DNA of 64,000 bases, taken from contig JACPYS010000012.1 in NCBI GenBank assembly GCA_016195915.1, forward strand, positions 62,001 through 126,000. Reading direction: 5' to 3'. Under the pieces are notes generated by a model, which was not told where the DNA came from, did no database searches, and worked only from the letters and a program-made list of their open reading frames with translations. The translations under genes and the position numbers were made by a program. Origin of the DNA: Betaproteobacteria bacterium. GTDB taxonomy: Bacteria > Pseudomonadota > Gammaproteobacteria > Burkholderiales > SG8-39. This document shows, one piece after another, positions 16,108-23,586 of this stretch. Position 1 is the stretch's first letter. The number at the start of each line of letters is the position of its first letter.

Positions 16108-18048
16108 TTACGCAGCGCGCGTTTCGGCCCCCGCCGCGACGAGCTGTTTGACCAGCGCGACCGTCTCCGCTGCGCCCGCCGCGAAACCGTCCGCACCAAT
16201 CCTGTGCGCGTATTCCTCGCTCACGGGAGCGCCGCCCACCATGACCTTGCATCGGCTGCGCAAATTGCGCTCGTCCAGGCTGCGGATGACTTCGCCCATC
16301 TCCACCATGGTGGTGGTGAGCAATGCCGAGAGACCCAGGACGTCGGGCTTGAACTCGGCAACGGCGTCGCAGAATTTCTTGCGCGATACATTGATCCCGA
16401 GGTCGAGCACTTCGAAGCCCACGCCGCGGAGCATGGTGACGACGAGATTCTTGCCGATGTCGTGCATGTCGCCCTTGACCGTGCCGATCAGCACTTTGCC
16501 GCGATGTGCTTCACCGCCGGCTGCCAGGTACGGTTCGAGCACCGCGACCGCCGCGGTCATCGCGCGCGCTGCGAGCAGGACTTCGGGAATGAATGCCTCG
16601 CCCAGGGCCATGCGCCGGCCGACGGCGCTGATGGCAGCGATGAGGCCCTGGTCTAGGATCGCCTCGGCGGGGATGTCACGATCGAGAAGCTCCTGCACAT
16701 GGAACGTGATATCGAGGTGTTTGCCCCTGGTTACATCGAGGCGCACCTGCGCGAAAATATTGCCGGCATCCTGCGTCTCGGCTGCTTTGGGCGCGGCCTT
16801 CAATGGTTCCGGTGATGCGGGCACGGCGGCGCGAAATGCGCCGGCCACCAGCGGCAGGCGTCCCTCGCGTTCAACGCGTTCGCCGATGCGCTGCAGCCTC
16901 GAAAAGACCGCGTTGGGCGGAACCTGATCGGCGATGCCGACGACCATGCGCCTGCCCGGTGCCACGGCCTTGAACAGCTGGTCCATGTAGGCTTCGAAAT
17001 CGGCCTCGCTCGTATCGGGCAGCACGATGGTCGAGGGAATGCCGCCGCACAGCGTGAGGTGGCCGCTCCAGCGCCTGTAGAATTCCGCGAGGGTGATCCT
17101 GGTCATCGGCGCAGGGCAGATCGACTCCGCGATGTGCATTCCCGAGTCACGGATCAGGTCCATCAGTCCCTCGTTCTCGCCGTCGGTGTGGCACAGGACC
17201 ATCTTTCCTGCGGCTCCAAGCTCCTGCGAGGCCTTGCGTATCCATGGCGAGATCTCCTTTTCGAAGTACGGCGGATAGGTGAGCATGTCGTCGAAGTTGG
17301 CGCCCCACCAGATCACCTCGGCGGGAGAGTTGCACAGAATCTTCAGGGCCTTGTGGAACAACGGCTCGATCTTTCCCGCCAGTTCCATCATCTTCGCGTT
17401 GTGGTCCTTGTAGTGGAAATAGAACTGCGTCGGGTCGAGCAGGTCGCGCTGGATCTGGTGCACCGGCGAGGCGCCCATGAAGCCTTGCGCCACCGCCACG
17501 CCGTCGTCACGCATCTCTTCCTTCATCCAGCGTTCGAAGCGCGCGAAATTCGGCACCACGTCCATGCGTTCGAACAGGTAGCCGACAGGGCCGTAGTCCC
17601 CGGGTGACTTGATCATGTGATCGACGATCATGGGGCTGGTGATGCCCAGCCGTTGCGATGACTGGTCGTAGAACATGGTGGAACTGACCATCCCGACCGG
17701 GGTGTGGTATTCGACGCGGATGCGTCCGTGCTCGCGCTGCACCTTCACCTCCACGTCGCGCGGCAGCACGAAGTCGTAGAGCGTGTCGCGCGTGCTGAAC
17801 ACGCCGATGCCGCGATGCAGGTAGTCCTTCTGTTGCTCGAGGTCCAGCATGTCGTCGGCGAAGCGGAAATAGACGCTCCAGCCCTCGGCGCGCGCGATCT
17901 CGTTTTGCGTGCGGCCGGCGTGCTGTTCGGGTAGTGTTCCGGAAACCGAATTGGCCAGATACCACAGGTCGAGCCGCGGCACGTAGGGGAGGCGATCGAC
18001 TTCCTCTCCGCGGAAGGCAGCGAGCATGCGGCTCTTGTGCGTGTACAT
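16108..18048 (-). CDS. CmuA-like methyltransferase/corrinoid-binding fusion protein
   Basis: A 646-residue two-part protein. Residues 1 to about 370 are a UroD/MtaA-type methyltransferase barrel (opening HKSRMLAAFRGEEVDRLPYVPR; later VLCHTDGENEGLMD and LCGGIPSTIVLPDTS). Residues about 430-646 are a corrinoid protein with a helical cap (B12-binding-2) and a cobalamin domain carrying the DxHxxG motif at 527-532 (GDMHDIGKNLV), GLSALLTTTM and VMVGGAPVSEEYA. This order is that of CmuA, the chloromethane:corrinoid methyltransferase. The MtaA/CmuA zinc motif HxC reads HTD here, so metal binding may differ. GGAGGT seven bases before the ATG at 18048 decides the start over an ATG five codons upstream. 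It is last in a TRAP/dioxygenase operon. The methyl donor is unknown. Confidence 0.85.
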   Translation of the reverse strand: MYTHKSRMLAAFRGEEVDRLPYVPRLDLWYLANSVSGTLPEQHAGRTQNEIARAEGWSVYFRFADDMLDLEQQKDYLHRGIGVFSTRDTLYDFVLPRDVEVKVQREHGRIRVEYHTPVGMVSSTMFYDQSSQRLGITSPMIVDHMIKSPGDYGPVGYLFERMDVVPNFARFERWMKEEMRDDGVAVAQGFMGASPVHQIQRDLLDPTQFYFHYKDHNAKMMELAGKIEPLFHKALKILCNSPAEVIWWGANFDDMLTYPPYFEKEISPWIRKASQELGAAGKMVLCHTDGENEGLMDLIRDSGMHIAESICPAPMTRITLAEFYRRWSGHLTLCGGIPSTIVLPDTSEADFEAYMDQLFKAVAPGRRMVVGIADQVPPNAVFSRLQRIGERVEREGRLPLVAGAFRAAVPASPEPLKAAPKAAETQDAGNIFAQVRLDVTRGKHLDITFHVQELLDRDIPAEAILDQGLIAAISAVGRRMALGEAFIPEVLLAARAMTAAVAVLEPYLAAGGEAHRGKVLIGTVKGDMHDIGKNLVVTMLRGVGFEVLDLGINVSRKKFCDAVAEFKPDVLGLSALLTTTMVEMGEVIRSLDERNLRSRCKVMVGGAPVSEEYAHRIGADGFAAGAAETVALVKQLVAAGAETRAA

Positions 18049-18069
18049 GGATGAGACCTCCATTCAGAA

Positions 18070-19359
18070 TCAGTTCGCCTTGCCGAAGAAGCGCGGCACC
18101 GCCAGCACGAAATCGGCCCAGTAGGTGATTACGATCAGCGTAAACAGCAGCGGCGCGTAGAACGGCAGCACGGCTCGCGACATCTGTGCCAGGCTGATCT
18201 TGGCGATGTCCATCATGATGAACAGGATCACGCCGAAGGGCGGCGTCAGCGTGCCGATCAGCAGGTTCACCACCAGGATGATGCCGAAATGCACGGGGTC
18301 GACGCCCAGTGCGACGATCAGGGGAAACAGCGTCGGCGTCGCAATCAGCAGGATCGCCGTGGTCTCCATGAAGCAGCCGACGATCAACAGCCCAATGTTG
18401 ATGATGGCAAGGATCACGTACTTGTCACCCGAGACCGACATCATGAATGCGGCGAGCTTCATCGGCGCCTGCGACGTGGCGACGAGCCAGCCAAAGGGCA
18501 CCGCGCAGGCGATGATGTACACGAGCACCCCGCAGGTGATGAGGGTCTCGCGCGAGGATTCGATCACGTCGCGAATCGTCAGTTCGCGCTGCACAAATCC
18601 CAGCGCCATGGCGTAGACGACGGTGAGCGCGCCCAGTTCGGTGGGCGTGGCCACGCCCGCCAGCAGGCCCACCGTGAGCAGGATCGGCGCGGCGAGGGCG
18701 GGGAGCGCGCGCACGAAGGTCTTGCCGAGCCGCGAATACGACATCGGCTTCGTGGCGGGTGCATGGATGCGGCCGGTGCTGACCAGCCAGTAGATCATCG
18801 CCATCAGCGCACCGCCCATCAGGATGCCGGGAAGGAAGCCCGCGAGGAACAGGTCGGCGACCGATGCCTGCACCAGCACCGCGTACACGACCATGATGAC
18901 CGACGGCGGGATGATCGGACCGATGATCGCCGAGGCAGCGCTCACCGCCGCGGCGAAGGCGGGATCGTAGCCTTCCTCGCGCATCGCGTTGACCTCGACC
19001 ACGCCCAGGCCCGCCGCGTCGGCCTGAGCGACACCGCTCATGCCTGCGAAGATCATGCTGGCGACCACGTTCACGTGAGCGAGGCCGCCGCGGACGTGGC
19101 CGACCAGCGCATCCGCGAACGCAAAAATCCGGTCTGCGATGCCGGCGCGGTTGAGCAGGTGACCCGCCAGCACGAACAGCGGGATCGCAATCAGCACGAA
19201 GCTGTCGAGGCCGGTACCCATGCGCTGCACGACGATCGACAGCGGGATCGGCTGCGTGAGAACGATTGTGGCGATCGAGGAAAGCCCCATCGCGAATGCC
19301 ACGGGCACCTCGAGCACAACCAGGACCGCGAACAGCCCGAACAGAATGAGCAGGGTCAT
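18070..19359 (-). CDS. dctM: TRAP transporter large permease (DctM)
   Basis: A 429-residue integral membrane protein, the large subunit of a tripartite ATP-independent periplasmic transporter that uses an ion gradient to import organic anions delivered by a receptor. It starts FGLFAVLVVLEVPVAFAMGLSS and has the family segments AIPLFVLAGHLLNRAGIADR, SGVAQADAAGLG, SAASAIIGPIIPPSVIMVVYAV and LIGTLTPPFGVILF. The ATG at 19359 overlaps the dctQ stop (ATGA). Twenty-one bases separate its stop from the start of the CmuA-like gene, placing that enzyme in the transporter operon. Confidence 0.93.
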   Translation of the reverse strand: MTLLILFGLFAVLVVLEVPVAFAMGLSSIATIVLTQPIPLSIVVQRMGTGLDSFVLIAIPLFVLAGHLLNRAGIADRIFAFADALVGHVRGGLAHVNVVASMIFAGMSGVAQADAAGLGVVEVNAMREEGYDPAFAAAVSAASAIIGPIIPPSVIMVVYAVLVQASVADLFLAGFLPGILMGGALMAMIYWLVSTGRIHAPATKPMSYSRLGKTFVRALPALAAPILLTVGLLAGVATPTELGALTVVYAMALGFVQRELTIRDVIESSRETLITCGVLVYIIACAVPFGWLVATSQAPMKLAAFMMSVSGDKYVILAIINIGLLIVGCFMETTAILLIATPTLFPLIVALGVDPVHFGIILVVNLLIGTLTPPFGVILFIMMDIAKISLAQMSRAVLPFYAPLLFTLIVITYWADFVLAVPRFFGKAN

Positions 19360-19883
19360 GCAGACGCAGCCCGGGCTGCTTTCCAATCCGGCCGGCCCGC
19401 GAGGACGGCCAGTTCCTCGAGAAGGAGATAGACGCCCGTGAGTGCCATGGAGACAGCCGAGACAGTGAGCGGCAGAGAATAAAACCAGCTGCGCGGCAAT
19501 TCGATCGGCAGCGAGATCGTTCGGGAACGGCCCTCGACTTCCATCACCTTGACGCCCTGGACCACGAGCACGACGAGCGTGCCGAGAACCAGCAGCCAGA
19601 CCAACGTGCGCAGGGCGGCCGCCATACGCGGCGAGAGATGGCTGCCAAATGTGGCAATCAGAATATGGCGGCCCTTTTTCAGGCCGGCGCTCGCACCCAC
19701 GAATACCATCCAGATGAATGCGTAGGTTGCCGACTCCTCGACCCACGCGATCGGCCGGCCCAGCGCATAGCGCGTGAAAACCTGGACCGTGATCGCGACG
19801 ACGATCAGGACAATCAGGGCGATGCCGAACGCCTGCTCGATCGTGCCGATGCGATCGAGCAGGCGCTTGTAGCGCGAGAGCAT
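19356..19883 (-). CDS. dctQ: TRAP transporter small permease (DctQ)
   Basis: A 175-residue protein with four predicted membrane helices, the small TRAP subunit. The DctQ-type motif is visible as QVFTRYALGRPIAWVEESATYAFIWMVFVGA followed by GLKKGRHI. It sits between dctP (four-base gap) and dctM (four-base overlap), the standard order. It has no independent function without those partners. Confidence 0.92.
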   Translation of the reverse strand: MLSRYKRLLDRIGTIEQAFGIALIVLIVVAITVQVFTRYALGRPIAWVEESATYAFIWMVFVGASAGLKKGRHILIATFGSHLSPRMAAALRTLVWLLVLGTLVVLVVQGVKVMEVEGRSRTISLPIELPRSWFYSLPLTVSAVSMALTGVYLLLEELAVLAGRPDWKAARAASA

Positions 19884-19887
19884 CCGA

Positions 19888-20862
19888 TCAGAGCTTCTGG
19901 ATCTGGTCCCACAGGCCCGGCGTCCAGGCGCCGTCTTTTTCCATCTTCGAGACGCCTTCCTTGGCGCGCTGCTGGATCGGCGCCTTGTCGATGGCGGTGA
20001 CCTTCGCGCCTTCGGCGGCCATCTTGCGCACGACGTCCTCGGTTTCCTCCTGGGCCGTCTTGCGCGTGTTCTGCACCGCCTCGACCGCGCAGGCGGAGAG
20101 CATCTTCTGCATGTCCGCGGGCAGCGCCGAGAATGCCTTGTCGTTCACGGTGATGTGCGCCGAGGACATGAGGTGGTCGGTGCGGATCACGTTGGTGGCA
20201 GCCTCGTGGAACTTGGCGGAATACGCCGATGAGATCGGGCCTTCGGCGGCTTCGACGACGCCGGTCTTGAGTCCCAGGTAGATTTCGCCCCAGGCCAGGC
20301 GCGACGGCCGCGTGCCGAGCGTCTCCCACAGCGTGAGGTAGGTCTTGATTTCGGGCACGCGCATCTTGATGCCGTTGAGGTCCTTGAGCGAACCCACGGG
20401 TTTCTTCGAGAACAGGATGCGGGGCTGGGTGGGAGCCGCCGCCAGGATGCGCAGTCCTTGCTCCTTGCGCAATTTCTCGGCCATCGCGGAGTAGGTGGGA
20501 CTGTCCAGGAACTTCTGCATGTGGTCGGCATCGCGGAAGGTGAAGCCCCAGGCGAGGATCGCATAGTCCTTCACCCAGTTGGCGTACCAATCGAGCACGT
20601 CGCCGTAGATGTGCACGGACCCCTGCATCATCTGCTCGATCACCTGTACGTCGGAACCGAGTTGCTCGCCCTGGATGAAGTTCACTTTCAGCTTGCCGCC
20701 CGCCTTGTCGTTGGCGCAGGCGGTGAAACGCACGTTCTGGCGGTCGAGTATGGAGCCGATTGCGTCGGAACCGCCGAATGTCAGCACCGTCTGCGCCTGT
20801 ACCGGGACCACGAGTGCGAACATGGCCGCGAGCATTGCCGACCGGGTAGTCATCTTGAGCAT
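19888..20862 (-). CDS. dctP: TRAP transporter substrate-binding protein (DctP)
   Basis: A 324-residue periplasmic receptor with a cleavable signal peptide (Met-rich start, MLAAMFALVVPVQAQ) and the DctP fold: GGKLKVNFIQGEQLGSDVQVIEQM near residue 55, LNGIKMRVPEIKTYLTLWETLGTRPSRLAWGEIYLGLKTGVVEAAEGP in the middle, where the arginine of MRVP normally binds a substrate carboxylate. This predicts a carboxylate ligand. AAGGAGG lies four bases before the ATG at 20862; another ATG three codons on has a less good spacing. It is the second gene of the PhyH-TRAP-CmuA-like operon, so its ligand is probably what the two enzymes process. Confidence 0.92.
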   Translation of the reverse strand: MLKMTTRSAMLAAMFALVVPVQAQTVLTFGGSDAIGSILDRQNVRFTACANDKAGGKLKVNFIQGEQLGSDVQVIEQMMQGSVHIYGDVLDWYANWVKDYAILAWGFTFRDADHMQKFLDSPTYSAMAEKLRKEQGLRILAAAPTQPRILFSKKPVGSLKDLNGIKMRVPEIKTYLTLWETLGTRPSRLAWGEIYLGLKTGVVEAAEGPISSAYSAKFHEAATNVIRTDHLMSSAHITVNDKAFSALPADMQKMLSACAVEAVQNTRKTAQEETEDVVRKMAAEGAKVTAIDKAPIQQRAKEGVSKMEKDGAWTPGLWDQIQKL

Positions 20863-20887
20863 GGGACCTCCTTGGTGGGGTGAGGGG

Positions 20888-21790
20888 TCAGGTCTGCTGC
20901 CGTTGCACGGCCACAGATTCCTGGTCGAAGTAGCGGTTTCCGAGCGCGGTCTGGTTCTCGTAGATCGAGCCCTGGCTTGTTGCGGGCGGCAACGGCATGC
21001 GAATCGGGCAGTCGACGACGCGCGGCACCACTGTGGGTGAGCCGATCAGAAGCCGCGAATTAAAATCGTCCCAGTCTGGAATTCCGAGCAGGGGAAAGGC
21101 ATCGGCGGCGGCAAATTCGTACAGCAGCAGGTTGCGCGATTGCGCGGAGCGGTTCTGCGCGGAGCCGTGCACCGCGCGCACGTGGTGGAACGAACAGGCG
21201 CCGGCCGGCGCGAGCAGCGGCCTTGCGCCGGCGTAATCGAGACGGTCGCGCACCGGGTCCATCGCGCCGCAGAAGCGGCCGTCGGTCCCGTGGTGATCGT
21301 AGGTCGGTCCAAGTTGGCTGCCCGGCAGCACGAGCAGGGGCCCGTTTTCCGGCGTGGCATCGTCGAGCAGCACGCCGACCGCGAGCAAGTCGTCGTTGGT
21401 GTGCGGATAGAATGCCCAGTCCTGGTGCCATTCCACCGGCGAGCCGTATTCGGGCGACTTCAGATTGAGTTTCGAGCCGTGCAGGCGCACGCCGCTCGGG
21501 CCGAGCAGCGCCGAGAGCACCGCGAGCAGGCGCGGCGAGCGCATGAATTCTGCGAACACCGGGTGCACCGCGTGCGGCTTCTTGATCCGCCGCACACGCG
21601 GTTGCTTCGCGGAGTGCGAGGGTTCGAGGTCATACACATCGTCGTGGGCGCGCACGTCCCGCGCGCTCTCGATCAGATCGGCCAGCACCTGCTTCATCCG
21701 CTGGCGGGCGACGTCATCGAGCAGGCCCTCGATCACGATGACGCCGTCGCGCCGGTAGCGCTCGAGGGCGTCGGAGTCGATGTCCGCCAT
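20888..21790 (-). CDS. Phytanoyl-CoA dioxygenase (PhyH) family protein
   Basis: A 300-residue Fe(II)/2-oxoglutarate dioxygenase of the PhyH family, which hydroxylates small molecules. The iron ligands are visible as H-x-D in VEWHQDWAFYPHTNDD and the distal histidine in FHHVRAVHGSAQNRS, the latter also supplying the 2-oxoglutarate-binding polar residues. The start is the ATG at 21790 with GAAGGAGAAAACC directly before it; an ATG eight codons upstream lacks a site. It is the first gene of the operon, 57 bp downstream of a palindromic operator. Its pairing with a TRAP importer and a CmuA-like methyltransferase suggests oxidation of an imported, perhaps methylated, carboxylate. Confidence 0.88.
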   Translation of the reverse strand: MADIDSDALERYRRDGVIVIEGLLDDVARQRMKQVLADLIESARDVRAHDDVYDLEPSHSAKQPRVRRIKKPHAVHPVFAEFMRSPRLLAVLSALLGPSGVRLHGSKLNLKSPEYGSPVEWHQDWAFYPHTNDDLLAVGVLLDDATPENGPLLVLPGSQLGPTYDHHGTDGRFCGAMDPVRDRLDYAGARPLLAPAGACSFHHVRAVHGSAQNRSAQSRNLLLYEFAAADAFPLLGIPDWDDFNSRLLIGSPTVVPRVVDCPIRMPLPPATSQGSIYENQTALGNRYFDQESVAVQRQQT

Positions 21791-21847
21791 GGTTTTCTCC
21801 TTCTCAAGCGCCATTTTTGAGAGCCGTTTCCGGAATCTGGTGTTAGG

Positions 21848-21863
21848 ATGTTAGCGCTAACAT
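21848..21863. promoter_or_regulatory. 16-bp perfect palindrome, LacI-family operator
   Basis: ATGTTAGCGCTAACAT is an exact palindrome with a central CG, the hallmark of LacI/GalR-family operators. It lies between the divergent PhyH-TRAP operon (start 21790) and the LacI-family gene (start 21911 or later), the expected place for joint repression and autoregulation by that regulator. Confidence 0.8.
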
Positions 21864-21882
21864 GGATCGTCGCCAATGAAGT

Positions 21883-21899
21883 GGCGCTTGTCAAGCGCC
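21883..21899. promoter_or_regulatory. Second palindrome in the regulator leader
   Basis: GGCGCTTG and CAAGCGCC (arms of eight bases around a single T) form an exact inverted repeat 19 bp after the first operator. Its sequence differs from the first. It may be a second binding site or an RNA hairpin in the leader of the LacI-family gene. Confidence 0.4.
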
Positions 21900-21910
21900 G
21901 CGTATCCTTG

Positions 21911-22945
21911 GTGCGACAACGCGCCATAGCCTCCGTTCCCCGCACCCGTTCGACCGCAGCCCAGCCCGTGCGCATGGAAGACGTCGCACGCGCGGTGCGC
22001 GTGTCGTCGATTACGGTCTCGCGCGCGCTTAACACGCCTGACAAACTCGCGCCCGCGACGCTGCGCGCGGTCCGTGCCGCGATCGAGCGGCTGCGCTACG
22101 TGCCCAATCTCACCGCGGGAAGCCTGGCCTCCAACCGCTCGCATATCGTGGCCGTCGTCGTACCGACCATCGCCAACTCGATCTTTGCCGAGACCATCAA
22201 CGGCCTGGCGCAGACTCTGTCGCAGCAAGGCTATCAGTTGTTGCTGGGGCAGACCCAATACCAAGTCGAGGAGGAGGCCGCGCTGGTCGACGCGTTCCTG
22301 GGCCGCCGGGTGGACGGCGTTGTGCTCACCGGTGTGGCGCACGCGCGCGGCGTGCGCAGCCGCCTGCACCGGGCGGGCATCCCGGTCGTCGAGACCTGGG
22401 ACCTGAGCGCGCGGCCGATCGACATGGTGGTGGGATTCTCCAACCGCGCTGCGGGGCAAGCTGCCGGGCGCTACCTTATCGCGAAGGGGTACCAGTCCTT
22501 GGCGTTCATCGGGGGCACGGACGACCGCTCTGCCAAGCGGCTCGCGGGTTTCCGGGAGGTCGCACGCGAATGCGGGGCGAAGGAAGTATCGGCCGTGCTG
22601 TTGCCGGCGTCGTCTTCACCGGCCGACGGCAGTGCCGCGGTGGCCGGATTGCTTGCGAAGAAAGCGCCGCGCGCGGTGTTTTGCAGCAACGACATGCTTG
22701 CCGCCGGCGTGATGTTCGAGTGTGCCCGGCGCCAAGTCGACGTTCCGGACCGGCTGGCCGTCATGGGATTTGCCGATTTGCCGATCGCCCTCGGCATCGA
22801 GCCATCGCTCACGTCCGTCCAGGTGCACGCGACCGAGATGGGCCAGCGCGCCGGAGAACTGTTGTTGCGGCGCCTGGCGGGCGATGCTGTCCGCGAGCGG
22901 ATCGTCGATCTGGGTTTCGCGGTGGTCGAGCGCGCGAGCGCGTGA
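21911..22945 (+). CDS. LacI-family transcriptional regulator (GntR-like)
   Basis: A repressor of about 344 residues. The helix-turn-helix is MEDVARAVRVSSITVSRALN, followed by the hinge-region text ERLRYVPNLTAGSLAS and a periplasmic-binding-protein-like effector domain (VVVPTIANSIFAETINGLA ... VMGFADLPIALGIEPSLTSVQV). The wording is closest to GntR-type members that sense sugar acids. An ATG at 21848 lies inside the operator and is unlikely to be used; the GTG at 21911 gives a plausible N-terminus, while the ATG at 21974 would begin at the helix-turn-helix itself. It diverges from the PhyH-TRAP-CmuA-like operon, whose inducer is probably the transported acid. Confidence 0.88.
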   Translation: MRQRAIASVPRTRSTAAQPVRMEDVARAVRVSSITVSRALNTPDKLAPATLRAVRAAIERLRYVPNLTAGSLASNRSHIVAVVVPTIANSIFAETINGLAQTLSQQGYQLLLGQTQYQVEEEAALVDAFLGRRVDGVVLTGVAHARGVRSRLHRAGIPVVETWDLSARPIDMVVGFSNRAAGQAAGRYLIAKGYQSLAFIGGTDDRSAKRLAGFREVARECGAKEVSAVLLPASSSPADGSAAVAGLLAKKAPRAVFCSNDMLAAGVMFECARRQVDVPDRLAVMGFADLPIALGIEPSLTSVQVHATEMGQRAGELLLRRLAGDAVRERIVDLGFAVVERASA

Positions 22946-22967
22946 TTCCCCGCCTGCGGCGCACAAA

Positions 22968-23402
22968 TTACATTCCGGGCCGGCGTCGGGATGAGGGCAT
23001 CAGATTGGTAAAACGCCGGTTGCCGCGGAACCGGTAAACTTCAAACTGCTTGCGATCTAGCGTGATGATATCGCCGACCCCGGTGCGCTCGGCGAGCAGG
23101 ACAAGAGTTGCATCGGCAAAATCCATTGGCTGATCGCGATACTTGGCGATCAACCGTTCAATTTGCTCCAGATCCTCGGCGTCCATATCGCCAAGCGCGA
23201 GCCCGCCTTTTCGGACCCAGGCCAGGAAAGGCAGCTGTGCTTCCGTACGCAGCAGATGCGTAACTTCGACCACCACGGGCCAGGTGGCCAGCAATTCGCC
23301 GTCAAACCCACGAAAGAATCGGTCTGCCACGCCGTGATACGGGTCGTTCCCGCGAAACCAGGCGGCGAGCGGCCCCGTATCAACGATTGCCGCGCCGGGC
23401 AC
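22968..23402 (-). CDS. vapC: PIN-domain toxin (VapC-like)
   Basis: A 144-residue PIN-domain ribonuclease. Metal-binding acids are visible at the N-terminal Asp in AAIVDTGPLAAW, the Glu in VVVEVTHLLRTEA, and Asp residues in MDFADATLVLLAE and TLDRKQF. VapC toxins cut tRNA or rRNA when freed from antitoxin. The start is GTG at 23402. Its first codons overlap the end of a short upstream reading frame that looks like the antitoxin. It is convergent with the LacI-family gene and follows the polysaccharide operon on the same strand. Confidence 0.85.
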   Translation of the reverse strand: MPGAAIVDTGPLAAWFRGNDPYHGVADRFFRGFDGELLATWPVVVEVTHLLRTEAQLPFLAWVRKGGLALGDMDAEDLEQIERLIAKYRDQPMDFADATLVLLAERTGVGDIITLDRKQFEVYRFRGNRRFTNLMPSSRRRPGM

Positions 23403-23550
23403 GCAGTCTGGCCTTGATGATGCGGCTGTGGTCGCGGCTGGCGGGCTCCCGGTCGCTCAAGGGAGGGCGCCCTCCGGTCACCTCGTCATAGATCGCGGCC
23501 GGCGAACGTCGCGGAGCATGGACTTCTAAATTGCAAAAAAAGCGGTGCAA
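23380..23550 (-). CDS. Candidate cryptic VapB-type antitoxin
   Basis: A short frame of 56 codons (TTG start; a CTG six codons earlier is also in frame before a stop) ending 23 bases inside vapC. The product reads HRFFCNLEVHAPRRSPAAIYDEVTG ... RDHSRIIKARLRARRGNR, charged and apparently helical, ending in a basic tail. Position, size and overlap fit an antitoxin, but there is no ATG or GTG and the usual AbrB or ribbon-helix-helix N-terminus is not obvious. It may be N-terminally eroded. An eight-T run (read on this strand) at 23534-23541 could mark a frameshift. Confidence 0.45.
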   Translation of the reverse strand: MHRFFCNLEVHAPRRSPAAIYDEVTGGRPPLSDREPASRDHSRIIKARLRARRGNR

Positions 23551-23586
23551 CGCCTCCTCGCGGCCACGCAGCGAACATCAGTCTTG

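Noticed and set aside
9793-18048. Haloacid dehalogenase and CmuA-like protein as one halocarbon pathway
   Set aside because: The genes are about 6 kb apart, separated by unrelated operons and under different control, so a joint pathway is not supported.
21848-21910. ATG at 21848 as start of the LacI-family regulator
   Set aside because: This ATG lies inside the palindromic operator and adds residues not typical of the family; the later GTG or ATG is more credible.
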